In this document: piece by piece, positions 1 to 11,294 of the stretch | Numbering within the stretch: the stretch's first letter is position 1 | Layout of the letters: the number at the start of each line of letters is the position of its first letter | Origin: Ricinus communis | Taxonomy: Eukaryota; Streptophyta; Magnoliopsida; Malpighiales; Euphorbiaceae | Direction of reading: 5' to 3' | DNA length: 64,000 nt | NCBI RefSeq assembly: GCF_019578655.1 | Contig: NC_063257.1 | Location: forward strand, 30,725,159-30,789,158 | Notes under the pieces: model-generated | What the model was told of the DNA's origin: nothing | The model's database searches: none | What the model saw: the letters and a program-made list of their open reading frames with translations, nothing else | Made by a program: the position numbers and the translations under genes

Positions 1-760
1 AAAACTACGAACTTCTGAAATATTTCTTGGTGATTCCCACTCCTGAATAGCCTTTACCTTAGATGGGTCCGGTTGAACACCTTGTGCAGATATAATATGC
101 CCCAAAAATGCAATGTTATTCATCCAGAACTCACATTTACTAAACTTACCATATAACTGTTTTTCTCTCAAAGTTTGTAATATTGTTCTTAAATGATGTT
201 CATGGTCTTCAGAATTTCTGGAGTATATCAGAATATCATCAATGAAGGCTATCACAAATTGATCAAGATACGGTTGAAAAATATTATTCATCAAAGACAT
301 GAATGCTGCAGATGCATTGGTCAAACCAAATGGCATAACAACAAACTCATAATGACCATATCGTGTCCGAAATGCCGTTTTAGGTATAGAAGTCTCTCTA
401 ACCTTTAATTGCCAATACCCAGATCTCAAATCAATTTTGGAGAATACAGTTGCCCCTCTGAGTTGATCAAGCAAATCATCAATGCGAGGTAAAGGATATT
501 TGTTCTTGATAGTAACTTGGTTCAACTTTCTATAATCAATGCAAAGTCTCATACTTCCATCCTTTTTCTTCACAAACAACACTGGAGCTCCCCACGGTGA
601 TATACTAGGTCGAATATAACCTTTCTCCAATAAATCCTCAAGTTGCTTTTTCAATTCCTGTAATTCACGGTGCCATTCTATAAGGTGCTATAGAAATAGG
701 AGCAACTCCGGAATAGTTTCAATTTCAAAATCCACTTCTCGTTGAGGTGGCAATCCGTAA
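1..760 (-). pseudogene. T1 reverse transcriptase region (partial, broken)
   Basis: Minus-strand translation gives typical Ty3/gypsy reverse transcriptase blocks: [12 protein letters not shown] near 305-340, and the catalytic box FIDD at 235-246 followed by ILIYS. Phe replaces the usual Tyr of YxDD, but both aspartates are kept. The protein would copy element RNA into DNA in cytoplasmic particles. The region before about 700 no longer joins the protease in one frame, and the C-terminal part lies outside the window. Confidence 0.8.
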
Positions 761-818
761 TTCTTCTAGAAATACATCCGGGAATTCTTTGACTATTGGT
801 ACCTCTGAAACCCCTGGA

Positions 819-1237
819 CTAACAATTCCGGTCTACCACATTCACAAGATAAGCATCACACCCAAATTTCATTAAATGAAAAGCGAGCGAAAAATCAAAC
901 ATGTAGGTACAATTTTCCACATCACCCGTGAACACTATTTTTATTTCCCCATCTATAACCATTTTTACTTCCTTCGTTAAACGGTCAACTATGACATGAT
1001 TTCTAGATAACCAATCCATTCCCAATATCACATCAAAATCTCGCAAATTGATCACAATTAGGTCTACTGACATATTTGTACCACAAATCATCACAGAACA
1101 AGCCCGAACTACGGTATTCACCATTATTACTCCTCCAGCAGGCATCAAACACAAATATCATGTCCTAAAGATTCAATGGCACAATGCATTTTCAATGCAA
1201 AATCACATGAAATGAATGAACATGTAGATCCGGGGTC
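819..1237 (-). pseudogene. T1 retropepsin-like aspartic protease (frameshifted)
   Basis: The C-terminal half is open at 819-1154 and holds DVILGMDWLSRNHVIVD, a hallmark of plant Ty3/gypsy proteases. The active-site motif reads DPGST at 1223-1237, a variant of the usual D-S/T-G-A/S. It lies in a different frame from the 819-1154 segment, so at least one indel separates them. The protease would cut the element's own Gag-Pol polyprotein. Confidence 0.72.
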
Positions 1238-1439
1238 AACTAACACATATGCATCATGCCTACAAATAGGAATTATACCAGTTTATTATCTCCTGGAGAA
1301 GTAGTTGCTTCCTGCCTCGTAATAAAGATACACTCTTGCCTGCCGGTAAGGATTGGTTCGCATCTTCAATATGGACATATGCTTCGTAGCTACACTTCTA
1401 CCTCCCCTACCTCTACCACGACCGGTCGTTGTAGGTACT

Positions 1440-2614
1440 ACATTATCCCCAACACTACTTTGTCCTCCCTGAATGGTAGGTACTCGATGCTCCTCTACCT
1501 ACCACACACTCATTGGCATAATGCCCAGTTTCCCACATCTATAACAAACTGCACTCTCGGTCCCCAACACTCTCCTGAATGGGTCCTTCCACAAGTGCCA
1601 CAAACGGGTCTATATCCTCTACCAAGTAAACCCGAATTACCTCGCATGTTCAACGATCCACCACTTCTACCCAAAGTTATACTACTTGGCCCTCTAAACC
1701 GATAACTACCCCTTCCTCTAAAACCTCCTCGCTCGACCTCCCTGATCCTCCCCTAGGTGTAAATGAGGTACCTCTAGAGAAAGATGGAGTAAATGTCCCA
1801 ATTATCTTCTTTTTCTTTGCTTCTAATATATTTCTTTCTAAGAATAATTCTTCCGCTCTTGTTGCGACTTCCAATAAAGCAATAAAGGTAGGTGGTTGCA
1901 CTGCCAACTTTTCACGAATCTCCAATCTCAAACCCTCTCAAATCTATTTCTCTTGATTTCATCGGTTGCCACTTCCTCCGGGTGCATACCTAGATAACCT
2001 TGTAAATTGTAATTCATAGTCGAATGACGGACATCTCATTTTGTTTCAATTCAAGGAATTCAAGTTTCTTCCTCTCTTGATATATTGGTGGCATATACTT
2101 CATCTTGAACTCCTTTAAGAATTCTTCCCATGTCATTGTCAATGGTTGTGTTTGGCTACCGGGACCTGTCTCCCACCGATTTCTAGCATCCTTAAGAAAT
2201 AATGAGGTTGCATACCTCACTTTCATTTGGGTTGTCGGTTGGGTATTAAATTGTGTAAACACACCTTTAACAGACTTTAGCCATTCCTCCGCTACAATTG
2301 GATCAGTTGTCCCCTCAAACTCTTTCCCGCCATGCTTTCTTAACTTTCCAAAGTTTGCATCCAATGCAGTGCACGTTTAGTGGAGGTGGTGGTCATTGTT
2401 GAGCTAATCTTCTTAACTCTTGACTATTTCTTTGAGCATACCCTTCGACTTTTCCTTGTATTTGTTCATTTTCATGCATCTGTTCTTGTTCAATATGATG
2501 TGCATGAACTGACGAATGTGAACCTACTGGGCCAGTGGAGTGCTCATCCATGCCTATATCATTAACAAACTTCACAACAATAAATGGTTGTGCATAATTA
2601 CTATATGCTTGCAT
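1440..2614 (-). pseudogene. T1 gag polyprotein remnant
   Basis: Three open pieces (2393-2614, 2014-2364 and 1677-1931) follow one another with frame breaks. The 2014-2364 piece carries a retrotransposon Gag signature (GTTDPIVAEEWLKSVKGVF and a Trp-rich end). Downstream, near 1495-1545, a CCHC knuckle begins CYRCGK, and a second cysteine cluster (CGTCGRTHSGE) follows. Gag would form the particle and bind element RNA. Basic and Ser/Gly-rich sequence links the capsid part to the knuckle. Confidence 0.75.
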
Positions 2615-2791
2615 GTTATGCTCTTAATCCCCTCTATTCCCATCAATTCAATCACACAAGCATTTAACATATTGGAACATATTAAAAATTCCAACTCACT
2701 TTAACATATCACAACACATACACACCTTCATATAACATAACATAAACACAAATATAAGTACTCAAACTTATGTCCCAATGGTCTAATCCCC

Positions 2792-2803
2792 GCTCTGATA
2801 CCA
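2792..2803 (-). promoter_or_regulatory. T1 primer binding site (initiator tRNA-Met)
   Basis: The minus strand reads TGGTATCAGAGC, complementary to the 3' end of plant initiator tRNA-Met. It lies five bases inside the 5' LTR edge, where minus-strand DNA synthesis would be primed. Confidence 0.9.
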
Positions 2804-2808
2804 AAAAC

Positions 2809-4164
2809 TATAACACCCCAACTCAAACTTCCCATTGAATAGCAATATATATATATATATAACTTTATAAACATAATTTACTACTTAGTTACAATATACA
2901 TTCATACAATTTAAGTGGCATGACATACTTAATATATATAAGAAATATTTATACAGTAGTTTAATTCACACAAGTTCCCAAAATGCCCCAATGCTTTAGA
3001 TAACTCCTCTGGCCCACCTGATAATAATGACTGATGCAAAAAGAGCAATGCACAACAAGGCTATCTACAACTGCACTAACTGAAAAAAAATTGCTAAGGA
3101 ATGAGCTAGCGACTCAATAAGCATTTAATTTACTAAACTATAGTATATTAGGCTAGAATTATCAAATCTTTATCAATACAGAAAATTATACCAACACTTA
3201 ACTAACAATCACAAAATCAACCATTTCAGTTTATTCTCATAAACATATAATTTCATCTCACGTAATGCAAATAATCTCAAACTCAACCAAGTCAAATAAT
3301 TCAATTCCACATTATTTCTATCAAATTAGGATCGGATGACTCATCCTTACATTTCCTCACATTTTTAAATTTCGGTAACCACTTGACAAGACTATCCGGC
3401 TCGGTCTTGCCATCTCACATACTCGGGTAGCTATCCCGTACCGACTTTCCGATCACACAATATCCATACAAAAGTCATCAATCCTTAATCACAATCATTT
3501 CACTTCACAACACATCACAATCAATTCACTTCACAACACATCACAATCAATTCACTTTATAACAAGCCAAAAACATAACTAATATCAACTCGGTCAACCA
3601 AGAAATTATCAAGTAATCAAAGAAATTCCTACTCAATATACACAAAGTTTAGTCTATTAAATACTTACCAGAAGTTATAGGATAACAAAGTAATCCTATT
3701 CTTTTTCTCTTACCACTTCCTTGCCTTTGGATGAACCTTTGTTTTCCTTGATTAAGAAAGCCCAAATCTTTCAAGCTTAAAAGAAGAATTTGATTTTCAC
3801 TTACTAAAAGTTTTGTAGACTTTGATTTGGAAAATCAAAGTTGAAGAAGGAAAGGAGAAAAATGAGAGAGACAAAGAAGAAAAGGAAATTGGAAAGCATA
3901 CGTAGATAAGAACAAATGAAAGAGGTGGTATATTGGTGTGGAAATAGGCAAATTACAATTTAATCCTCTTTCTTTCTAACTTTTCAATTTAGTCCAAAAT
4001 CATTACTTTTCAATTAAATCAATATGTAACTAAATAATTTATTTATCTACCACATAATATAATAAAATAGATCATATATAATCATGATGCAAATGACATG
4101 TTTAATGACATGCTAATGAATATTAATTATTAATAAAAAGAAGTAAATAAATTTGGTTGTGACA
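2809..4164 (-). repeat. T1 5' LTR (1356 bp, internally deleted form)
   Basis: The element strand starts TGTCACAACC and ends GGGGTGTTATA. The same sequence recurs as the solo LTR at 54573-56969 and in part at 59817-60559. This copy lacks about 1.04 kb present in the solo copy; the break lies near 3728, where both alignments share ACCT, so a deletion across short homology is likely. Small differences from the solo copy cluster at CAG/CTG sites. Confidence 0.9.
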
Positions 4165-4757
4165 TAAAGAACCAGGAATGGTTCCAATTTCGAAGATAAA
4201 AAGTATAGTACCAGGCTTTCTTATAATCAAAATAATTGAAACAAGGAGGTGTAAAGGTAACAGAAAATTTTTTGGCAGTATAAGGATTTTGGTTCCAGTC
4301 GGTTAGGGTAAGGACTTTCAAAATTCTGCATTTTGAATAGGAGATCTTTTCAGGAACGTCCTTATCAAAGGAATGTTCAATTTCTATTGAGTGAGTGTCC
4401 AAAAGGATAAGTTCGTAAAAAAATTTTAGTTTGTACGAACTTTCAGGAATGAAAAATTGTCCAGAGGGAAAAATATGTTGAAATAATTGTTGGTAATTGG
4501 GATTTTCCAAATTTTCATTGAATATTTCGCTTTCAAGAATAGTTACAATTTGGTGTTGAGGTTTTGTGAAATATTTGGGTGGTTCGGTTTTAGACGAACC
4601 TGGTTTTGTAACAGCTTGTAAAAAGTTGGATGGTTTAGGTGTGGTAGAAGGAGTTTTGTCAAGTATTTCAAATCTGTTGGTAGAAACCAACGAGGATTGT
4701 CCAGACTTTTTAGCCTTAAAATCTACCGAGATAATTTTTCTTAATGGGAGTGCCCAT
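4165..4757 (-). pseudogene. Copy A ORF2, truncated and frameshifted
   Basis: The start codon at 4757-4755 opens with MGTPIKK, as in copy B. The frame then shifts: the main open stretch begins near 4690 and is read to the T1 junction at 4164. It aligns along its length with copy B ORF2 (11295-12176), for example NRFEILDKTP and SYSKCRILKVLTLTDWNQNP-type segments (ISYSKCRILKVL). The start lies five bases after the ORF1 stop. The function is unknown in this virus group. Confidence 0.8.
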
Positions 4758-4762
4758 AAGAA

Positions 4763-6205
4763 CTAGCTTGATTTATTTCCCTGCAAAAATTCTCTTGTCA
4801 AAAAATCAGGCAAAGAATTTGAAGAACCTTTAATATATTCAATATCAAAATCAAATATTCCTAAAAGTGCTTGCCATCTGGCAAAAACTTGTTTCGAAAT
4901 AAAATTTTTAACATCTTTTTTCAAAATATTTTTTGCAGCACTACAATCAATACGTAGTAAAAAATGTTTTCCAACTAAATCATCTTCAAATTTTGTAATA
5001 CACAAAACAATTGATAAAAGCTCTTTTTTAATAGTAGAGTATTTGGATTGGGTTTCATTCCATGCACCAGAGTGAAATCTAACCAAAGACTCTGTATTTT
5101 GACCAGGTAACCTCTGTTTGAGAATACCCCCAAAACCTAAATCAGAGGCATCTGTTTCTACTATGAGAAAGGCATTTGGATGTAGTATGGATAGACAAGG
5201 TAAATGACGAATTTTCTGTTTAATAGTTTGTACAACTCGAGTGTGTTCATGGGTCCAGGGTTTTGGATTTTTTCTAAGACGATTGAATAAAGGTTTGCAA
5301 AGAATTCTAATATCTTTGAAAAAATCAGACACATAATTGAGGCATCCCAAAAATCTTTGAAGTTGATTTTTGTCCTTAATTTCATCAGGAAATTTGAAAG
5401 TAAATTCTAAAACTCTTGCAATTGGTGAAACGTTATTTTCAAAAATTTCATGTCCAAGAAATCTAATTTTTGTCTGACATAATTTCATTTTAGGTGCAGA
5501 AACAACTAAACCATTTTGCTTAATTATATTGTAAAATTTATACAAATGAGAGAAATGTTGTGCTAATGAATTTGAAAAGACTAAGACATCATCTATGTAA
5601 ACAATGGTGAATGATTGATGATCACGAAAAATGTCATTCATAATTCTTTGAAATTCCGATGGTGCATTTTTCAATCCAAATGGCATGACATTCCATTCAT
5701 AATGACCAAAAGGAACATTAAAACCAGTTTTGTAACGATCCTTTTCATCAATTTAGATTTGCCAAAAACCGGATTTCATGTCAAACTTAGAATAAATTTT
5801 TGAATCATAAAGTTTTTTCAACAAATCTCTTTTGTTAGGTAAAGGATATCTAATCCATTCTAAGACTTTATTTAAAGGTTTATAATTTATGACAAGTCTA
5901 GGTACACCACGTTCTTTCTCAGCTGCATTATAAACATAGAAAGCAGAGCAGCTCCAAGAAGAACTAGAATTACGAATTAATCCTTTTTGTAATAACTCAT
6001 CAATTTCTTTTTTACAATGATTTTCAAGTTCTGTATTCATATGTATAGCATGTGATTTTGTTGGTATATTATTTTCAGAAAAATCTTTAACATAAGGTAA
6101 AGAAATCACATGTTTTTTCCTATTCCAAAAGGCATTTGGGACAGGTGCACATAAGTCTTTAGTAAAGAGATTCTCAAAATCTTTTATTTTGGCTTTTGTC
6201 ACATC
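4763..6205 (-). pseudogene. Copy A reverse transcriptase-RNase H (one in-frame stop)
   Basis: Two open pieces, 5753-6202 and 4763-5686, are in the same frame, separated only by a TAA at 5753-5755 where copy B has a glutamine codon; a C-to-T change explains it. Reverse transcriptase blocks include MPFGLKNAPSEFQRIMNDIF and catalytic VYIDDVLVFS. RNase H follows with ETDASDLGFGGIL, KKELLSIVLCITKFEDD and LLRIDCSAAK, which supply the acidic catalytic residues. The protein would convert viral RNA to DNA. The stop at 4763-4765 is the ORF1 end. Confidence 0.87.
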
Positions 6206-7762
6206 AAGGTCTAATTCTTCTTTAATCTTTAAAGATAAGATTTCTTTGTTTAAAAAAGCAATTTGTTTTTTCTTTTGACTAATAAGATCATTAAAAACGC
6301 AATTTTTCTTTAAAACATTTATGTCTTTTTCTTGCTCAGAGAAGATGAATTTAAAACAAATTTCTTTTCCTAATAATCTAGTTTTGATACCATGTGTGTC
6401 AACTGTGAAAGGATAAAGTAATGCTAAAAACGGAGTTCAAAGAATAACAGTAGCAGATAGATTTTTTATTAGAATAAAAGAAGTGTAAAAACATAGTCCA
6501 TCATTACAAATTTTAACTTTAGAAAGCTTATAATTTATTTGCATTCTTGAACCATCAGCAGTATGTAATTTTTCGGTTGTTTTTCAAAAACGTAGGTACA
6601 ATTCCTTCTTGTATGAGTTTTGATCCGCTCCAGAATCTACTAAAGCAATTGTCTCAATTTTAAAATCATTTATAAGAATTCTAACAAAAATAAACCATTT
6701 ATGAAAATTTACTCTGGTAATATGAGCTAAAAATTCATTAATATGAGAATCATTCGTATTTTCAGAGGACTCAGCAATATCTTTATTTTTCCTATTTAGT
6801 TCCAATTTTAAAATTCTTTCTTTGAAATCTAAATTTTCATTTTTCAAATTATTAATTTCTTGTTTTATATTTTTAATTTCTTCTTGTAAATCTTGAATAT
6901 TAGGTGTAGAATTTCTAGAAGATTTTGAGTCAAATCTTTGAAAAATTTCTTTTAAGTTATAAGGAATATGTTCAGATTTTTGGGTTTCGTTATGCAAAAC
7001 AATATCTCTTAATTTTAAAAAGTATTTTTCTCTATCAGAAGGGTCATTAATTTTGTCAACTAATTTAAAAAGATCAGAAAGGGTTTCTTTTGTTAAAACA
7101 TTTAAAGTTGAATTACAACAAGGACCTGTACAAATTCCAGGACCTTCACATGTTTCAAAATCAGTATTTGTAGAAGATGAATCACTTAAAATATTTAAAT
7201 CATTTTCTTCAAAATTACTTAAATCAGAATTTTCAAGATCTGTATCAGATAGTAAAAGATTAAGCATTTGATCTTTAAGTTTATCAGAAATGTTTAAATT
7301 GTTGATTTTTTCCTTCATCCTACATTGGAATTTAAAATGGCCAACACGACCACATTTGTAACAGACAGGAGGACCTTTCTTTTTATTATTTTTATTTTTA
7401 TTTTGAGAAACATTTTTGGATGAAGAAGGTTTTTGAAAATTCGAAGTATTTTTTCTATAATTTCTATTAGAAGATTTTCTTTTCAAATATTTTTTAGTTT
7501 TTGAGGAAGGGGCTTGAATACGTTCATAGCCATATTGAAAACAGAAATCTCCTAACTCCTTTTTAGATTGTGAAAATTCATTTTTAATTTTAGCTTTTAA
7601 TTTCAAATCAGTACACAAAGCTAAGCCTTCATTATTAATAAAATTAATAATTTCTCCATAGGTTAAAGTATCATAAGGAATATTATTTCCATAAAAATCT
7701 CTAATCCTTGTTCTAACTTTTTCAGCGAATAATTTAGGTAAACCAGCAATAAATCTTTCTTT
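6206..7762 (-). pseudogene. Copy A coat-protein C-terminus, CCHC finger and protease
   Basis: The open part is 6584-7618. A CCHC knuckle, CYKCGRVGHFKFQC, lies at 7322-7363 after a Lys/Ser-rich stretch, typical of the nucleic-acid-binding end of caulimovirid coat proteins. An acidic segment and a Lys/Glu coiled-coil-like helix follow, then the aspartic protease active site ALVDSGADQN (DSG codons at 6629-6637). Frame is lost just after it near 6590, and 6206-6583 can be aligned to copy B but is not open. Breaks near 7620-7760 separate it from the upstream coat region. Confidence 0.82.
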
Positions 7763-8530
7763 CTAAAAGCTATGGTTACAATCAGTTCTAGAGAAAACTT
7801 TTGTTAAAAAGACATCTTTGTACCAACGAAAATCTTGAAGTTTAGGACAAGTTAGATTTGAAAGAATTTCAGAAGATCGAATTTGATATTGATTAGGTTC
7901 ACCAACAAAACATTTTGTAATAGCAAAAGTAAAGTTGCTGACATCTTCTTCTTGAGTTTGAATAGATGTTTGATTTTCAGTTTTTATAACTATTTTTCTA
8001 GCATTTAAAATCCTTGATTTATCTTCTAAGGAGGTGTAATTATCCCACCATCCTTTTAATTGACCAGTGAAGCCAGATATTAACATCTGAGCTATTTTTT
8101 TATCAGTATTATTTACAGATCTAGCTCTGTACGAAGTACAGGCCATGGTCATTTCTTGTAACATATTTAAAATCTGATATTCAGACAGACCATCTAAGTT
8201 CCATTCATAAACAGAATCTCCATCATATTTTGCTTGAGTAAAGCTAACTCTTTCCTCAAACAAGACATCTGGAGGAGTAGGTCTAGGATAATAATGTCTA
8301 GTCCTAGATTTGTCAAAACCTCTATTATGGTATATTTTATTTATTTCAAATTTATCGTTAATAAATTGACACTCTAAATTTTTAACTTCATTTTGTTCAG
8401 GATTATCAGAATTAAGTACACTAACAGAAGGTTTATCTTTCAAGGACAGACTAGCTAATTTTAAATTTATTTGGTTCAAAATATCATCTTTATCATTTAA
8501 TTTAATTAATTGTTGTTCGGGGAATCTCAT
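7763..8530 (-). pseudogene. Copy A coat protein core region
   Basis: A 255-residue open frame holds a capsid-like block: YEWNLDGLSEYQILNMLQEM, then GQLKGWWDNY. The W-W pair after a helical domain is a recurrent feature of caulimovirid coat proteins and related Gag capsids. The frame overlaps the end of the upstream open piece by 29 bases in another phase, so one frameshift separates them in what was once a single polyprotein. Confidence 0.78.
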
Positions 8531-10168
8531 GGGGTTGAAAAATAGGTTTCATAGGTATACCACCCGGCCTAGGTGCACGATTATTTAGGCTAGATGTCTC
8601 TATCCTATCAAGTTGTGAAGCAATTGTAAAAAGAATTTGATTTGTATAATTATTTTGATTTTGAACATTTCTAATATCTTTTAATAAAAGGAGTTTGTCA
8701 TCATTCTCAGAGCTTATCTTTTTAAAGGGTGAAGCAATTATTTCCTGATTATGAACATTTATTTTAACTTCTTCTAAAGGTGGATGAACAGAAATAATTT
8801 GTTTATTTCCTACGGTTGTATTCCAAGTTTTAGAAATTCTATCATTTGTAAAAATATTTTTAAAAGGAAATTCTATATTATTATTGTTACAATAAATTTC
8901 AAACCAGATAAAAAACGGAACATTTACCTTAACAGAATTCAAATATTCATAAAATTTTTCTTGAATAGTCTCTCTCTCCCCCTTTGAAAAATGATTTTGA
9001 AACCATAAAACTTTTTCACGATTTCTTATATGGTAATAATCAGATCGTAAAAAAGGTTTATTTATTTCAAAAGGTGTAAAAATCATATTTAAAGTTGAAA
9101 ATTTTTCCATAATTGATCTAGAAGGTGACAAAACAGGTTCATCAGAATTTTTATCTTGTTCTATATTAACAGAATCAGTGTAAAAAGGTTGAGGAATCCT
9201 ATTTTCAAAATCAACCCCTTGTAAATTTGTATTAGAATTTGGAAAACGTGTTGTGTGTGTGGAAGGTCTAGAATTTTCAAAAGTAGACAATCTAGATGAA
9301 GGTAAAAAAGTAGGTGAAAAACTTATTTGAACAGAACCCTTTGATTGCTCTAAAATTTGTGAAACTCTAGAATTATTTTCTATAGATTGAGGCTTATTAA
9401 TTTCTTGTAAATCCCAAGTTCCAGCTTGCGACAACTCATTCCATTTTAGTCTTTTGGGGACTTGTATTTTAGAATGTAAAGGATTAGCTTCAAATAAAAT
9501 CGTTTCATTTCTTGTTAAAGAATGTCTTGCTCTAGGATCTATAGTTGTTGTCATTACTTTATAGTAGATCCTATAAATGACAGCTATAGACCTAGAATTT
9601 TCAGCAAAATCCATATTTTTGGTTTTAACAGTTAAAATCAAAGTGTCTAAAATATTTGAATCAAATAATGAAATTGAAAAATTTGGATAACAATTAAAAT
9701 AGACAGGGCCATTGGCTAAATTTGATTCAGCCATAGCCAAAAGTGAATTTGAAAAATTCAAATGTCTTGCATCTCTTAAACAAAGGAAAATAGGTATGTC
9801 CAATCCAATTCTAAATAAAGGTTTATGACAATTTGAACCATGCCTATATGTAAAAATTTAAATTTCTTTTTAATATGTTCATGCAATGCAGAAGACGAAA
9901 GTAAATGTAAATTTTCATGAGATTTATTTAAAGCAATAGTTTGTTCAGTTTGTTTAATAGAATAATTTTGTGCAAAATCAAAAGTTCCAATTCGATAAAT
10001 ACTATTAACATTTTGTTTAGGGATGGATCAATTATGTAACTGATTTTCTATTTCTGAGATATTAGACCCTTGAACAGTAAATTCTTCAGAATTTAAATTA
10101 GAAAGAGTAGAAGAAGAAGAAGGAGAAACTATTTCTCGACTACTAAAACTGCGAAACAACGATGTCAT
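8502..10168 (-). pseudogene. Copy A ORF1 N-terminus and movement protein
   Basis: The likely ORF1 start is the ATG at 10168-10166. The frame meets TGA at 10028-10030 (codon 47), and a one-base loss near 9825 shifts it again. From 9803 a 433-residue frame is open, with LCLRDARHLNFSNSLLAMAE and YFNCYPNFSISLFDSN. The LRDxR block and the PNF/SL block followed by an Asp fit 30K-superfamily movement proteins, which move virus through plasmodesmata. A Ser/Pro-rich linker leads to the coat region. Confidence 0.8.
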
Positions 10169-10306
10169 TACCAAAGACAATAAACAAGTAAATAATGTTT
10201 AGGATAGTGGGACCACCTCCTTGGTGATAATTGGGAAGGCCAGGTGACCAACGGAAAACCAGGCTGACCAACGCTACCTTAAACAATATTACGAGTTTAA
10301 TATCTA

Positions 10307-10319
10307 GGCTCTGATACCA
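10307..10319 (-). promoter_or_regulatory. Copy A primer binding site (tRNA-Met)
   Basis: The minus strand reads TGGTATCAGAGCC, a 13-base perfect complement of the initiator tRNA-Met 3' end. In caulimovirids this marks the genome origin by convention. It lies 139 bases upstream of the ORF1 start, and viral sequence continues on its other side to about 10395. Confidence 0.9.
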
Positions 10320-10395
10320 ATTGCGGAGCAGGATCGAAATAATAGAGAAATAGTTAATAATAGAAGAAAAGAAAAGAGAAGAAATAAGATATAAA

Positions 10396-10864
10396 ATATA
10401 TTTTCTCTAAAAAATATTTAAATATAAAACATAAAATATTTTACTTAAGTCGAATTAATTCTTATGTTTTATATTTTATTTTACAAGTATTATTTTTTTC
10501 ATTTTTTTATTTTTAAATTTTATTAATAAAAATATAAAAATTACAATATCATTAAAAACTTGTACTGTATTTAATAAATATAAAATAAATAATGAAATTT
10601 AATTCTCTATAGAAAGTCAAATCAACTCTCCACTACTCTCCGGTTATACTTGAAAAATAATAAATTTAGTAGAATATTATTTTATGATTTGCATATTTAT
10701 ATAATACCGTGTAATTTTAATTTTAATTTCATTTAATTTTTTAAGTATTTTGAATTTCATATGTTACTTTGAACATTAAATAAATTATTTTTTTAATAAA
10801 TCAATTATATTTTATATACTATTTATTTTTTATTTTCTAGAATAATTATGTTTTTCAAGATTTT
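10396..10864. other. AT-rich spacer between EPRV copies A and B
   Basis: No open frame or known element is seen. The sequence is very AT-rich with short direct and inverted runs. It may be host DNA or a decayed repeat. Confidence 0.5.
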
Positions 10865-11042
10865 GGTGATTTAAAAATTAACCTAGTGATTTTTAAAAAG
10901 ATAAATTCGATTTTATTCAATTAGCCTTATTTATATTTGTTTATTCATAAAATATGCGTTTGAGTTTAAACCTATTTTAATTATTATTCAATTTTGCTTT
11001 ATTAATAAGTCTAAATTAGGATTAATTGGTTGAGATTGTAAT
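10865..11042 (+). repeat. 178-bp direct repeat, left copy
   Basis: This non-viral segment (GGTGATTTAAAAATTAACC to GATTGTAAT) recurs with the same length at 17487-17664 and only a few base changes. The pair exactly brackets the block made of copy B and the P palindrome. Confidence 0.9.
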
Positions 11043-11108
11043 AGAGAAATAATAGAAGAAAAGAAAGAGAATAAGTAATAAAAGAAAAGAAAGAGAATAA
11101 TATAAAGT

Positions 11109-11114
11109 TTTATT
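11109..11114 (-). terminator. Copy B poly(A) signal AATAAA
   Basis: AATAAA on the minus strand lies about 70 bases downstream of the TATA box. In pararetroviruses the signal follows the promoter closely, giving a terminally redundant pregenomic RNA. CT-rich sequence follows. Confidence 0.6.
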
Positions 11115-11182
11115 GAAGAGAGAATTTTACAAAGATAGTAGGGAAGATAGTTCAAGCGTGTCTTCCCTCATCTAATTTACAT

Positions 11183-11191
11183 CTATTTATA
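11183..11191 (-). promoter_or_regulatory. Copy B viral TATA box
   Basis: The minus strand reads TATAAATAG, about 105 bases after the ORF2 stop. This is the expected place for the pregenomic RNA promoter of a caulimovirid. The downstream leader is rich in CT tracts, a feature of several pararetroviral promoters. Confidence 0.65.
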
Positions 11192-11294
11192 ATAAGAAGT
11201 ATAACACTATTCGGACTTCAAACAAACTTGAGTCCGTGATATTATTACAAAAGACAAAGATAAATAATTAAGCTACTTTGTCAAAAAGAAAAGA

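Larger units (their letters stand above)
1..4164 (-). mobile_element. T1: 5' part of a Ty3/gypsy LTR retrotransposon
   Basis: Reading right to left, the order is 5' LTR, tRNA-Met primer site, gag, CCHC region, protease and reverse transcriptase; the element runs off the left window edge before RNase H and integrase. The order and the reverse transcriptase motifs are Ty3/gypsy. The reading frames are broken in several places, so this copy cannot make its own proteins. It is inserted in ORF2 of pararetrovirus copy A: the LTR ends at 4164 and viral sequence starts at 4165. The five bases after the LTR (TAAAG) should recur at the far end outside the window if this is a clean insertion. Confidence 0.88.
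4165..10395 (-). mobile_element. EPRV family 1 copy A, near full length
   Basis: Minus-strand order from 10395: tRNA-Met primer site, ORF1 (N-terminal region, movement protein, coat protein with CCHC finger, protease, reverse transcriptase, RNase H), then ORF2, cut off at 4164 by T1. No integrase and no LTRs are present, as expected for a caulimovirid DNA virus copied into host DNA. A polyprotein followed by a separate ORF2 of unknown function matches florendoviruses best; petuvirus-like relatives are the alternative. The copy is defective, with stops and frameshifts in every gene. Confidence 0.85.

Noticed and set aside
1256..1705. 149-residue plus-strand frame
   Set aside because: It is antisense to the T1 gag zinc-knuckle region and has no independent support.
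10307..10320. Possible tRNA-Met gene from the TGGTATCAGAGCC matches
   Set aside because: Only the 3' tRNA complement is present, with no cloverleaf; these are primer binding sites next to LTR edges or viral leaders.
4165..10395. An intact, potentially infectious endogenous virus
   Set aside because: Every copy has stops, shifts, deletions or truncation; none contains a complete ORF1. Some breaks may be sequencing errors, but the large truncations are not.
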